Assembly: GCA_023525975.1 (NCBI GenBank) | Contig: CM042030.1 | Location: 21,570,350-21,634,349, forward strand | Direction: 5' to 3' | Length of the DNA stretch: 64,000 nucleotides | Origin: Smallanthus sonchifolius | Lineage: Eukaryota > Streptophyta > Magnoliopsida > Asterales > Asteraceae | Shown: positions 11,573 to 24,018 of the stretch, in pieces | How positions within the stretch are numbered: position 1 is the first letter of the stretch | Layout: every line of letters begins with the position of its first letter | Notes under the pieces: model-generated | The model's database searches: none | What the model saw: only the letters and a program-made list of their open reading frames with translations | Told to the model about the DNA's origin: nothing | Program-made: the position numbers and the translations under genes

Positions 11573-13161
11573 CCTAGCGGGCGGGACTGGTTAGGACAGT
11601 GTGCGTATGTGGGAGAGACCCGGGTTCGAGTCCGGGCTCCCACATTTCTTTTTAGACATTTTTCTAAACATATTTAATTATTAAAAATCAAACCATACAT
11701 TATTATAATATTATACAAATGTGTTTTAGCCCGGGAAACAACACGTAGGCTCGGGTTTGAATTATTAACCCACTTTTGTTATTATTTCCCCACTTTTTAA
11801 AAATAATATATTTACCATAACTTTGTATAAAATAATATGTTTATATTATTTTCAACCCATGACTCGTATTAGTAAATAATATATATATATATATATATAT
11901 TATTTCGTTTCGTTTTATAACCTCGTATAACGTTTGAAACTAAATAATAATATAATTAATTATATTATTTACTCGTATTTATTACGTTTATAAAAATAAT
12001 ATATTTATTATTTTGTACCATGAATGAGTAATCAGAATATTCTCTCGAACCTAAAAATAATATATTAAACTATATTATTTTTCTAATTTTTGTAAATGAC
12101 AAAACGCTCGAATGTATTTATTATTATTGTTGTCATTCGTCACGTAACGTATATATAATTTAATTACTAATTAAAGAATTTTTATTCCCGTGGACACGTT
12201 CTTCTACTCTCGGTTACTAGAGCGTTTCTCATTCCGTGGCGTTGTCACAATTCCCATTTTTATTCCTAATTTATGTGTTTATAATTTTAGGGCATCCGTA
12301 AGTCGTTTGAGACTTACACACGTGGTTCCAACTTGTCCTTTGTGTGATACTACCTTCAACGCAACGCAGGAGAGTTTTCACGGCCCCTTTTACTGTTTTA
12401 ACTTGGGGGAAAAACATGATTAAACAATTTTGGATTTTGTAATTCGTATGATATCAATGTTAAATGCTAAGCGTAACACGCTATCACAGAAAGTCCTCAA
12501 CTAATATCGGACCGTTAATATGGATCTTAGCGAGGTAATATTTAGTAGTACTACTGGGTTTGACAAATCTCACTCGCGTTAGTCGCGCTAACTCGATTAG
12601 ATATCGAACGGGTGAAATGTTAGCCTACTCACACTGCCAGTGTTGAGAGACCTGGCAGGAGGCAATAAACAAACAATCAGCTTCGGTTGCGAGCGCTTGA
12701 GCTGAACATGAACATAGGTTAGCTACCTATAGATACGTACTGAATGATCATAAATCTGGTAAACGCTTATTTACATATATTGAAACCTGTGAACTCACCA
12801 ACCTCGTGTTGACATATTTTCTTACATGTTTTCTCAGGTCGCTAAGATAAGACACAGGTGCACGTTAGTACATGCATGGGATTCAACAACTTTAATTATG
12901 ACTTATTTATAATTGTTTGAATTATTCTATTGTACTTGTTTTGGTTGGACGTTTTGGACTTTTTGGACTTTTGAACTTTGGTTTTGGGCGCGTGTATTTT
13001 GCGCATTTATTTTCTTTACGCTTCCGCATTGATACTCTGATTTGAATGATATTTTCATTTTGAGTCCCATGTAGAGTCGTTCAAAGTAACTAATGTCTGA
13101 GATCCTGGTTCGTCACTTCCCAAACGGTAAAACTCTGTTAATTGAAATTGCAAGTGTGACA
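11573..13161 (+). repeat. Element B 5' LTR, right part
   Basis: Begins with the second CCTAG copy (11573-11577) and follows the 3' LTR from 20591 to 22181, ending GTGTGACA at 13161. Contains the tRNA-like segment 11574-11645 and an (AT)n run at about 11877-11901 that is longer in the 3' LTR (about 20897-20932). Confidence 0.92.
11574..11647 (+). other. tRNA-like segment in the element B LTR
   Basis: Contains a D-arm-like 'GGTTAGGACA' and a perfect TpsiC-type arm CCGGG-TTCGAGT-CCGGG with a B-box match (GGTTCGAGTCC), then CTCCCACA and a T-run. TGTGGGAG just upstream pairs with CTCCCACA, so the 3' half extends to a longer hairpin. A normal 5' acceptor strand is absent, so it is not a functional tRNA gene. 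The copy in the 3' LTR is at about 20592-20666. Probably an old tRNA-derived SINE or captured tRNA fragment. Confidence 0.6.
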
Positions 13162-13164
13162 GAT

Positions 13165-13177
13165 TGGTATCAGAGAC
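13165..13177 (+). other. Primer binding site of element B
   Basis: TGGTATCAGAGAC, one base off the tRNA-Met complement seen in A and C (…GAGCC). Four bases from the LTR end. Confidence 0.8.
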
Positions 13178-13277
13178 ATTGGTTATAGAGAACTAGGATT
13201 GCATACTAGACTATAGCCTCACACATTAGTTACATGTCATTTGGATGTTTGGAACTTATATGTATTGTTACAGGAAC

Positions 13278-14066
13278 ATGTCATCAACCCCACCTTCATC
13301 ACCTAAGGAACCAAGACATAAGGCACCTATCCTATCATCCCCGGAGCCCAAAAGGTGTCGGGCTACTTCCAGTGACTATTTAGTTAACCAGGGGAAACGA
13401 GCAGCGCTTTTTGCAATGAATCCTGCTCGCAACTGGAACGCATACCCACATATGATCCAAAGATGGATCGAAATGGGAAATGTCCCATCACCTTACTTTG
13501 GTTCTACTTCCTCATCATCTACATTACCTAGCTTGCCATGTACTATGGAACAAGCTTTTACAGCCTTTGTGTTTTATATGTCTAGAGAGTTAAGCATTGT
13601 GAAAGATGCTACCGATGAGATACCGGATATTCTGAAGAGGGAGCCTCAAATGGAGGAGAATAAAGTAGGGATAGAACTTTTAACTGATGAACTAGCAGTA
13701 ACTGACCAGGTCCATAACGTTTTGGTGGATCGTGTGACACATTTGGAGACGAGGGTGGACACCTCGGACGATGACATGGAAGGCGTTCTGGAGAGAGTGA
13801 ATGCTTTGGAAGCTCAGCTACATGTAGCAAACCACACTGCTGAAGGTCTTCAAGAGAGGGTGACTCACTTGGAAGCCCAACTGCAAGCCGCTCTATTTCC
13901 TGAGGAGATTCCACTTTCTGATGGCGAGGAGGAGCGCTTTGAGGATGGGCCCTTTGAGGAGGAGCCCTTTGAAGAAGAGCCCTTCAAGTAGGAGCCCTTG
14001 GAGGAGGAACCAGTGGAGATAGACGATGCACAACCGTATGTTTCTTCCGATGACGAAGATGCCTGA
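13278..14066 (+). pseudogene. Coiled-coil acidic ORF upstream of gag in element B
   Basis: Open from ATG 13278 (preceded by a possible splice acceptor TTGTTACAG) to a TAG at 13989. The same frame continues in matching acidic style to TGA 14064-14066, so one stop interrupts about 262 codons. The N terminus is Ser/Pro/Lys-rich; residues of about 140-215 show heptad patterns such as RVTHLETRV and LEAQLQAAL; the C terminus is repeats of E-E-P-F. No nucleic-acid or enzymatic motif. Extra ORFs of this sort occur ahead of gag in Asteraceae Ty3 elements as I know them. Possible roles (assembly, localisation) are guesses. Confidence 0.6.
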
Positions 14067-14318
14067 TGATCTTCCTATTCTATCTTCCTTTTCATGTTTG
14101 CTTTTGCTTATGTTATTTCTCTTTTCAAACCTAGATGGGTAAGGTTGTTCCCATCCAATAAAAGCATGAGAAGTTTAATGTTTGAGTTAATTATTTTGTA
14201 GCCTTACAATTTATTTAATTTTCAAAATATTAGATGTTGTACCTCCTTACTCATACCTAAATAATGTTTAATATGCGATATATTTCTCATTGTTTTTCAT
14301 TTGTGATGGTGAAGAATC

Positions 14319-17300
14319 ATGTCAGGGAGAGGACGCGGAGGCCATGCCGGTGGTCGTGGTACCATTAACATGACGGCAGCAGAGCTAGCGGCACTAATAA
14401 ACGACAGTGTAGCGGAGGCTCTAGCAGCACAGAATGTTGCAGGTAAATGCTTTAGCTATTGACTAATGATGTCAATCCATCTCTTAAAAATCTTGCCCTA
14501 AACTTTATAATTCTAGCCCTTTTCTTATTTCTAAATCCAGGTCAGCAAAACCAGTAAAATCAATAACCAGCCTGCACTTTCAAGGCATTCATGGATTGCA
14601 AGCACCACGCCTTTAGTGGAGCTGAAGGAGCCGTTGGACTACTTCGTTGGTTTGAGAAGGGTGAATCGGTGATTGCCATGTGCAACTGCCCCGTGAATAA
14701 TCAGGTGAAGTTTGCCGCCAGAACTTTAGAAGGCCCGGCACTCACATGGTGGAACGCCCAGGTCCAAATGTTGGGTCTGGCCATGGCGAATGGACTCCCG
14801 CGGGAGGAATTTAAATCAACGATGAAGGAGGAATACTATCCTCGCGATGAAATCCAGAAGTTAGAGGGAGAGTTTTGGAACCTAAAGATGGAGGGTTCTG
14901 AAATTGAAGTCTACACCACACGTTCCCATGAACTTGCTACTAAGTGCCCGCATATGGTAACTCCTGATTACAAGAGAAATGAGCTTTACATTGGAGGTCT
15001 AGTGCCTCAAATACAAAGCATGGTTACTTCATCCAATCCTGCCACTATCCAACAAACTATCTGACTTGCCCATAAGTTAACCGACCAGGCGGTGACACAA
15101 TGGACTCTACCTCCAAGAGGTTCGGTTTCTAAACCGACCGACACTCACAAATGCAAGTTTGATCACCATTCCAACACCCACAACCACTCCAACTCTCACT
15201 CCAAAGGACCCCAACCCAACCAACCCTAGTTTAATCAACAGCAACAGCGTAGGTTTGAGCCTACTAAGAACTTCAACCAGTCGACCTATTCAGGTCAAAA
15301 CCAGGGTGGTTACGCGGGGAAGTCTCCGAAGTGTAACAAGTGTAACTTCCACCACTTCGGGTTTTGCAACCGTTTCCAGAGGTGCGGCAAAATAGGTCAA
15401 GCTGCTAAGGACTGCAGGGGTGAGTTACAAGCTAAACAACCTTTTCAACAACCTGGATCCACAAGGGGTTGTTTTGAGTGCGGAAAAGAGGGACATATTC
15501 GGAAGAATTGTCCTCAATTGAAGAAAGGGGGTAATGGAACCCACAACCCTAACCAGAATAACAATGGCAATGGTGGTAACAATGGCAATGGTGGAGGAAA
15601 TGGTGCGAAGGGACGAGCCTTCGTACTGGGATCTGGAGAAGCCCGTTATGATCATAATGTGGTCACCTGTAAGTTCCTCTTAAATAATTACTTTGCTTCT
15701 GTCCTTTTTGACACTGGTGCTGATAGAAGTTTTATATCTAAAAAACTTAGTGATATGATAAAAGGAACTCAAACTCTATTAGAAGCTAAGTATATAATAG
15801 AGATAGCTGATGGCCAAATAATTGAAGCAACTCATATTCTTAAGGGATGTAAACTTGAGCAAGCTAGACACATATTTGATATCGATCTTATGCCAGTCAC
15901 ACTTGGTAGTTTTGATGTAATTGTCGGCATGGATTGGTTATCTAAAAACCAAGCCAAAATTATCTGTCATGAGAAGATTGTTCGTATCCCTCTCCCGAGT
16001 GGAGAAACCCTTTCCGTTCAAGGCGAAAAAGTTGGTGCAGTCATGGGCATCATATCTTTTATGAAAGCACAAAAATGTCTTCGAAAGGGGCATACGGCTA
16101 TTTTGGCTCTCGTTGCTGAGCAGCCATCAGAAGAGAAGAAGATTGAAGATATTCCCATCGTGCGTGAATTTTTGAAAGTATTTCCCGAGGATCTGCCCGG
16201 TCTGCCACCGCACCGTCAAGTTGAATTCCAAATTGATTTAGCACTCGGAGCAGCACCGATTGCTCAGGCACCTTACAGACTGGCACCCAGTGAGTTACAA
16301 GAGTTGTCCACTCAATTGCAAGATTTGTTGGATAAAGGTTTCATCTGACCTAGTTCATCGCCGTGGGGAGCTCTGGTACTATTTGTCAAGAAGAAGGACG
16401 GAACTTTCCGTATGTGTATTGACTACCGGGAGCTGAATAAAGTCACAATCAAGAATCGCTACCCTTTACCTCGAATAGATGACCTCTTTGATCAACTCCA
16501 AGGATCAAGTTTCTATTCCAAAATAGATCTTAGGTCCGGCTACCATCAGTTGAGAGTCCGTGAAGAGGATATCTCTAAGACTGCATTCAGAACAAGGTAC
16601 GACCATTACGAGTTTATGGTCATGCCTTTCGGGTTAACCAACGCACCCGCGGTATTCATGGACCTCATGAACCGTGTGTGTGAGCCTTACTTTGACCAAT
16701 TCGTTATCGTTTTCATCGACAACATCCTCATTTATTCCAAGAACAAGGAAGAACATGAATAACATCTACGCCTAATTTTGGAATTACTTAAGCGAGAGCA
16801 ACTGTATGCTAAGTTTTCCAAGTGTGAATTCTGGATCCGGGAAGTTCAGTTTCTAGGGCATGTGGTTAACGAGAAAGGAATACATGTCGACCCATCAAAG
16901 ATAGAAGCCATAAAGAATTGGGCAGCACCGACGACTCCGACTGAGGTGCGATAATTTCTGGGATTGGCTGGATATTACCGTTGATTCATCGAAGGATTTT
17001 CAAAAATGGCTCAACCTCTCACTGCTTTAACTCAAAAGGGTAAAGCCTATAATTGGGGTGATAACCAAGAGTCAGCATTCCAACATCTTAAACAGAAACT
17101 CTGTAGTACACCTATTCTAGCTCTTCCGGAAGGAACCGATGATTTTGTAGTGTATTGTGATGCGTCTATTCAGGGTCTGGGTTGTGTCTTAATGCAACGC
17201 GAAAAAGTGATCGCATACGCTTCACGTCAACTAAAGATTCATGAGAGAAACTACACCACTCATGACTTAGAGTTGGGAGCCGTAGTTTTCGCACTTAAGA

Positions 17301-18999
17301 TATGAAGACATTACTTGTACGGTACCAAATGCACCATCTATACCGATCACAGGAGTCTTCAACATATCTTCGAACAGAAAGAGTTGAACATGCGACAACG
17401 TTGTTGGGTCGAACTCTTAAACGATTATGACTGTGCGATCCGGTATCACCCGGGTAAAGCTAATGTTGTTGCTGATGCCTTAAGTCGAAAAGAAACAAAA
17501 CCCAAACGAGTTCAAGCATTACAGCTTACTATTCACCCCGGAATACCAGACAAAATCCGTAGTGCTCAACTCGAAACCCTAAAAGAAGAAAATCTACCGC
17601 TGGAAAGTACACGTGGTATGGAAGCACAACTTGAAGTCAAATCTGACGGTATTCGCTACTTTGCCGAGCGAATATGGATTCTAGTATTCAAAAACCTAAG
17701 GGAACTAGTTATGGATGAGTCTCATAAATCTCGTTACTCGATACATCCAGGTTCTGACAAAATGTACCATGACCTAAGGGTGCTATATTGGTGGCCGAAG
17801 ATGAAGGCCAATATAGCCATCTATGTTAGTAAGTGTCTGACTTGCGCGAAGGTCAAAGTTGAATATCAAAAACCATCCGGTCTTCTCCAACAACCAGAAA
17901 TTCCCATGTGGAAATGGGAACAAATATCCATGGACTTCATCACCAAACTACCACGAACTCCTACCGGATGTGATACCATTTGGGTAATTGTTGATCGATT
18001 AACAAAGTCCGCTCACTTCTTAGCAATCAAAGAGACCGACAAAATGGATAAGCTTACTCGTACTTACTTGAAAGAAATAGTCTCTCGGCACGGGGTGCCA
18101 ATCTCTATTATTTCGGATCGTGATGCACGATTCACTTCTCGTTTCTGGCAGTCATTACATAAAACATTAGGCACGCGTCTGGATATGAGCACAGCATACC
18201 ATCCTCAAACTGATGGCCAAACAGAACGTACTATTCAAACGCCGGAGGACATGCTGCGAGCTTGTGTGATTGATTTCGGTAACACTTGGGAGTCTCACCT
18301 ACCGTTGGTGGAGTTCTCCCGCAACAACAGTTATCACACTAGCATCAAGGCAGCTCCATTTGAAGACTTTATGGACGGAAATGTCGTTCTCTTTTTTGTT
18401 GGACCGAAGTTGGGGATAGCCAACTCACAGGTCCTGAACTTGTATTTGAAACTTCCGAAAATATCGTTCAAATTAGAAACCGTATGGAGGCAGCTCGTGA
18501 TCGTCAAAAGAGCTATGTCGACAAGCGTCGTAAACCTTTAGAGTTTCAAATAGGTGACATAGTCTTACTCAGAGTCTCATCTTGGAAAGGTGTCATTCGT
18601 TTCGGGAAACAAGGCAAACTGAATCCTCGTTATGTTGGACCATTCAAGATAATGAAGAGAATCGGACCAGTCGCGTATCAACTGGACCTACCTGAAGGAC
18701 TTAGTGGTGTACACAACGTCTTTCACGTCTCAAATTTAAAGAAATGCCTAGCAGACGAATCACTCGCAGTTCCTCTTGAGGAACTACACGTTGATGAACA
18801 GTTACATTTCATCGAAGAACCTGTGGAAATTATGGATAGGGAAGTTAAAACGTTAAAGCACAGTAAGATCACTATTGTCAGAGTTCGTTGGAACTCGAAA
18901 CGCGGACCGGAATTCACGTGGGAGCGCGAGGATCAGACGATGCGCAAATATCCTAATCTGTTCAAGCACTCCGCATCAAATTCTCAAGGTACTATTTAA
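14319..18999 (+). pseudogene. Element B gag-pol (gag, protease, RT, RNase H, integrase, chromodomain), inactivated
   Basis: Starts MSGRGRGG at 14319. After an apparent 98 bp intron (14443-14540) the capsid follows with the gag motif ALTWWN, then zinc knuckles (one intact C-X2-C-X4-H-X4-C at about 15470-15511), protease DTG at 15710-15718, RT from about 16400, RNase H at about 17140-17400, integrase with HHCC and D-D-E near 17933, 18112 and 18245, and a C-terminal chromodomain-like block (GPEFTWERED). In-frame stops lie at 14555, 14564, 15062, 15227, 16346, 16760, 16952, 16982 and 17303, and one base is missing near 18367. The RT box reads FIDN (16712-16723) instead of the FIDD/YIDD type, so a catalytic aspartate is lost. 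The fold is complete but cannot be functional. Confidence 0.93.
14443..14540 (+). other. Apparent intron in element B gag
   Basis: Donor GCAG|GTAAAT and acceptor TAAATCCAG|GT. The upstream exon ends in phase 1 and the downstream exon resumes in the same frame that carries the capsid, protease and RT. The 98 bp between are AT-rich with stops in all frames. Consistent with a spliced gag leader; needs transcript evidence. Confidence 0.55.
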
Positions 19000-19034
19000 T
19001 TTTCGGGACGAAAATTCTTTCAACTAGGGGATGA
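18990..19034 (+). other. Polypurine-tract region of element B
   Basis: TTTTCGGGACGAAAATTC followed by CAACTAGGGGATGA, just before the TGTGATATCCC LTR start. An almost identical copy (19066-19104) lies inside the LTR itself. Confidence 0.75.
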
Positions 19035-20892
19035 TGTGATATCCCGGGAAATATTTTTTTTTTATTTAATTTTCGGGACGAAAATTCTTTCAACTAGGGG
19101 ATGATGTGACAATCCGGACTTTTCCAGTTAACCCCGTTAACAAAATCCAGTTAAAATTAACCTAATTAACTTAACTCAAACTTCAGGGACTAATTCTGTC
19201 AATATTCCAAACCTAAACTCCAGGGACTAGTTATGTAATATTCCTAAAGTTGACTGTTGACTTTTAGAAAGTCAAAATCCCAGTTATGTTGACTTTTGAC
19301 GTCAAACTAACAAGTTCTAACCTCAATCCTAACTACAGGGACCTTTCCTGCCATTTCCTAAACCCTAATTCATGAAAATTCAAGGATTAAACCTGTAATT
19401 TAACTAAAGATGATTTTGTTGACTTTTGAAAGTCAAAATTCATAACCTTTAATCCAAATTCGAATCTTAAACCTCGAATTCGTTTGATTTTGAAACCGTT
19501 ATACACAATCATATCATTAACGATTGTCATTAGGACATTTAACAACTGCATTCATCACGAGTTAATCCAAATTATGATAATTAAATCGTAACCGCTGATT
19601 CAATGCTGTCATCAATCGAATTCGTCGAATTCGTGTGTTATTCTCCCAAGCCGATCCCCTGCGCACACTCAACAGACACTACAGGAGAAATACCAACTGT
19701 CAATTTCGCCGGAGACACAGTCGAAGCCACCAGAAACCAAGCACACCGAAGATGAAACCCACCCTAGTCGATCTCGGTCAATTCACAACTGTTTCTGGTA
19801 AATTAACACATCCTCACTTTCATTTGTACCTCCTGATGAAAAGCCCTATGTTAATTAGGACTTATATCATCGAATTCAGGATGAACCCGATTCTAGGGTT
19901 CATACATTCAAGGTTTAATTGATTACCAGTCTAGGTGTGATCTCAATTCAATTAACCTACACATCTAGACTCGAAATCGACTATGCAGTAAAAGCCCTAT
20001 GAGATCCTAGATGTATATCATCAAATTGAAACTGAATCGAACCTAGGGTTCATATACGTCCCTGTTTAATCGAATTCCTATCTAAACTTGTTTTAAATGA
20101 AATTAAACAACACCAATAGATTCGCAATACTTCAATCAGTGAAAACCCTATGCGAATCTGATCATATAACATCGATTAAATCATAATCCGTAAACTAGGG
20201 TTCGATATAAAAACGTTTTGGGGCTTTTGATCCTGGATACCATCTCAATCAAATTAAAACCTGTGAACAGATTCGAAATGTTCATAGGAGTGAAAGCCCT
20301 ATGATTTTAATGAATTTTATTATCGGACTGGATCAGATTCAAATTCGTGTTCTTATTCTAGGGTTCGACTTTTGAATCAGAGATTAAACTAACTTAAACC
20401 GGTTAATTTTGAAATTAAAAACTACCAAGTGTTCGCAAACCTTAGTATAACAAAACCCCTATGCCCTCAGTTTCGATCGAAGTCCAAATCGGGAGTATTG
20501 GGACGAGTTTCGATCTTGGGTACGTACGGAAGGGAAAACCACTGGGCTTGTATGTTTTAACCATTCCAGTCCGGATATCATCGCGATACCCCTAGCGGGC
20601 GGGACTGGTTAGGACAGTGTGCGTGTGTGGGAGAGACCCGGGTTCGAGTCCGGGCTCCCACATTTCTTTTTAGACATTTTTCTAAACATATTTATATATT
20701 AAAAATCAAACCATACATTATTATAATATTGTAAAAATGTATTTTAGCCCGGGAAACAACCCGTAGGCTCGGGTTTGAATTATTAACCCACTTTTGTTAT
20801 TATTTCTCCACTTTTTAAAAATAATATATTTACCATAACTTTGTATAAAATAATATCTTTATATTATTTTCAACTCGTGACTCGTATTAGTA

Positions 20893-20936
<44 letters not shown>

Positions 20937-22181
20937 TCGTATCGTTTTATAACCTCGTATAACGTTTGAAACTAAATAATAATATAATTAATTATATTAT
21001 TTACTCGTATTTATTACGTTCATAAAAATAATATATTTATTATTTTGTACCACGAATGAGTAATCAGAATATTCTCTCGAACCTAAAAATAATATATTAA
21101 TTTTTGTAAATGACAAAACGCTCGAATGTATTTATTATTATTGTTGTCATTCATCGCGTCACGTATATACAATTTAATTACTAATTAAATAATTTCTATT
21201 CCCATGGACATGTTTGTCTACTCTCGGTTACTAGAGCGTTTCTTTAGGACGTTTCTCATTCCGTGTCGTTCTCACAATTCCCATTTTTATCCCTAATTTA
21301 TGTGTTTATAATTTTAGGGCATCCGTAAGTCGTTTGAGACTTACACACGTGGTTCCAACTTATCCTTTGTGTGAAACTACCTTCAACGTAACGCATTCAC
21401 GGCCCCTTTTACTGTTTTAACTTGGGGGAAAAAACATGATTAAACAATTTTAGATTTTGTAATTCGTATGATATCAATGTTAAATGCTAAGCGTAACACG
21501 CTATCACAGAAAGTCCTCAACTAATATCGGACCGTTAATATGGATCTTAGCGAGGTGATATTTAGTAGTACTACTGGGTTTGACAAATCCCACCCGCGTT
21601 AGTCGCGCTAACTCGATTAGATATCGAACGGGTGAAATGTTAGCCTACCCACACCGCCAGTGTTGATAGACCTGACAGGAGGCAATAAACAAACAGTCAG
21701 CCTCGGTTGCGAGCGCTTGAGCTGAACATGAACATAGGTTAGCTACCTATAGATACGTACTGAATGAACATAAATCTGGTAAACGCTTATTTACATATAT
21801 TGAAACCTGTGAACTCACCAACCTCGTGTTGACATATTTTCTTACATGTTTTCTCAGGTCGCTAAGATAAGACATAGGTGCACGTTAGGACATGCATGGG
21901 ATTCAACTACTTTAATTATGACTTATTTATAATTGTTTGAATTATTCTATTGTACTTGTTTTGGTTGGACGTTTTGGACTTTTTGGAATTTTGAACTTTG
22001 GTTTTGGGCGCGTGTATTTTGCCCATTTATTTTCTTTACGCTTCCGCATTGATACTCTGATTTGAATGATATTTTCATTTTGAGTCCCATGTAGAGTCGT
22101 TCAAAGTAACTAATGTCTGAGATCCTGGTTCGTCACTTCCCAAACGGTAAAACTCCGTTAGTTGAAATTGGGGGTGTGACA
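19035..22181 (+). repeat. Element B 3' LTR (complete, 3147 bp)
   Basis: TGTGATATCCC to GTGTGACA. Contains the unoccupied element A target (CCTAG at 20591-20595), the tRNA-like segment, and a second copy of the polypurine region in its first 70 bases. Confidence 0.93.
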
Positions 22182-24002
22182 CGAACGACCCGGTACGAAG
22201 GTGACATGAGATTAGGGTTTCACGGAGATAGATTGACAAGCCGATGGGACTCAGGGTTTTATTATATTGTTACCCGTTACCCATTACTCAATGTATGTTT
22301 TATACGTATCCGGATCGTGTGATCATACGTTTGACAAGTTTGGGCTTTGAGCATGGACGGGCGAGTTACAGAGCAAGGAATAAGACTCAGCGTAACTGGT
22401 GAATTTCTAATCCCCTCTTTAAACATTTTACTGTTTTGGGGCTATCGTACATACTCACATGTTTTATCATACGAATGTATTACAAGTTATGATTTAAACT
22501 GGAAGTGTTTTATGAGACCGTTAGGTAATAATGAGCTAAGGGTCGTTATGGGATCCCTAGGATGGGTGAACAAGAGTTGTGGGATCTGTGTGGGTTAAAT
22601 TATGAATTAGTCGGGATGGGTCGGGAATTTAGTTAAACCTGTGATGGTTATATAAGGAGAGTTAGCAGGGGAACCCGTACGTGGTTCATTAGCGAGTCAA
22701 GTAAATTCTAGAATGTCGTTTAGCGTCATGTGTTTGATGTTGTGTGTATTGTGTTGTTGTCCTCGTGACACGGCGGGTATCGTGTTAGCATGGGTCTATG
22801 GGGTGTCTATAGTGTATACGGGTTAGAACTCAGTATGGTGTTTGGGCGTCGTATAATTAATTATTCGAAAAGAGTTGGGTAAGGTGTCTAGATGTTATGA
22901 GGATACGTCTAAGTAAGTGTTGGATTACACACGTAAGTGATCCATAAATAGTGGTGAGTCGTAGTACATGTCCAGGTAGTGTCATGTGTATATAAGTGTT
23001 GCTTTGTGTGCCTGCATTATTGTCCGTGCATACGGCTAATAGTGTTGTGGAGGACGGTGTCCTTCGGGGTCATCATTGTACGTGTGATGTGTCAGTCATC
23101 GTATGGTAGATGATGTAGTCACCGTGTGGTGGGTGGGTAGTCATCATAGATGACGAGTGTGTCTCTATGTTTAGCGGCGGGGCCCTGTAACAAGGGTGGA
23201 GCTGAGCTTAGGACGAGTATCCCGATGGGGATAACCCTGACGAGGGTACAGTGATGAGGTATGTATTTGTGTGCTTATATATGTGTTAAATTGCATGCAA
23301 GTGATGAGTTATATTAATTGTGTATGAGATGGTATTGATGTGATAAATAGATGGAATCAATGTGATGTGTCAAGTTAGATTGACCGTTGTGTCGGGCTAA
23401 GTACATTGTGTACAACTGTTGAGTCAATTGGTTTATGAGAGTCCTGGTTAGGACATGTAAGTCGGTGTCTAGAGGTTGGATGAGTTAACCAGTGTACGGT
23501 TAATATATATGGTAAATTGTGAGTTATCAGAATAGTAGATTCGTTCTATGTCAGAGAGACTTACTGAGTTAAAGTGGTGGGTTGAGTCTAGGGTGGTGAA
23601 TCCTCCGGGATATTGTAAGGTAACAGGGTTATCTATATGAGGACAATTTATAAAACGATTTTTTAAAGACCAGAGGGTCTTGAGTGGAAATAAATATTAA
23701 ATGAGACGAGTTGGCTTTTGTTAAATTAAACTATTAGAACTCACTCAGTGTAGCTGACTTTGTATGTACGTTAGATTGTTTTGTAGGTGAGTCTGTTGGA
23801 CGCGGTATCTTGGCTTGGAAGCGGGGCTACTCGAGTTGGTGTGCATGCATTATCCAGGTAATGTTATCAAAGTTAACGAGTTTAAAGATAATAGTATTTT
23901 GAGAAAGACTTCCGTTTTTTAATTAAATGAAAGTTAGACGTTTTTAAAGAGTACAACCAGTTATGAGAACCAACTGTAGGGTGCCTGGTTTGGGGCCTTA
24001 CA
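22182..24002 (+). repeat. Element C 5' LTR, right fragment
   Basis: Begins with the second CGAAC copy (22182-22186) directly after the element B 3' LTR and follows the C 3' LTR from 28037 to 29840. It ends GGCCTTACA just before the primer binding site. The two halves (231-1012 and 22182-24002) join at CGAAC exactly as the uninterrupted copy at 28037-28041 does. Confidence 0.9.
22649..22656 (+). promoter_or_regulatory. TATA box in the element C LTR
   Basis: TATATAAG within 'ggttatataaggagagtt'. The same position in the 3' LTR (28496-28504) keeps it. It lies about 1.35 kb before the LTR end, so transcription starting here would give a long R/U5 leader. It is the best TATA match in this LTR. 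Confidence 0.5.
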
Positions 24003-24005
24003 AGC

Positions 24006-24018
24006 TGGTATCAGAGCC
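24006..24018 (+). other. Primer binding site of element C (initiator tRNA-Met type)
   Basis: TGGTATCAGAGCC three bases after the LTR end, complementary to the 3' end of plant initiator tRNA-Met. It fixes the orientation of C as + strand. Confidence 0.85.

Larger units (their letters stand above)
1013..22181 (+). mobile_element. Element B: Ty3/gypsy chromovirus-like element with full but dead gag-pol, interrupted by element A
   Basis: Bounded by target duplications CGAAC (1008-1012 and 22182-22186). LTRs start TGTGATATCCC and end GTGTGACA. Order inside: primer site, a coiled-coil ORF, gag with an apparent intron, zinc knuckles, protease, RT, RNase H, integrase and a chromodomain-like C terminus. 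That order (integrase last, chromodomain) is Ty3/chromovirus, probably the Tekay/Del branch. Without element A it is about 12.1 kb. Confidence 0.93.

Noticed and set aside
11574..11647. Functional tRNA gene in the element B LTR
   Set aside because: The T arm is perfect but the 5' acceptor strand and a proper anticodon arm are missing.
15159..15395. 78-codon Thr/Pro-rich ORF within element B gag
   Set aside because: Out-of-frame shadow: the zinc-knuckle region is encoded in the frame shared with capsid and protease.
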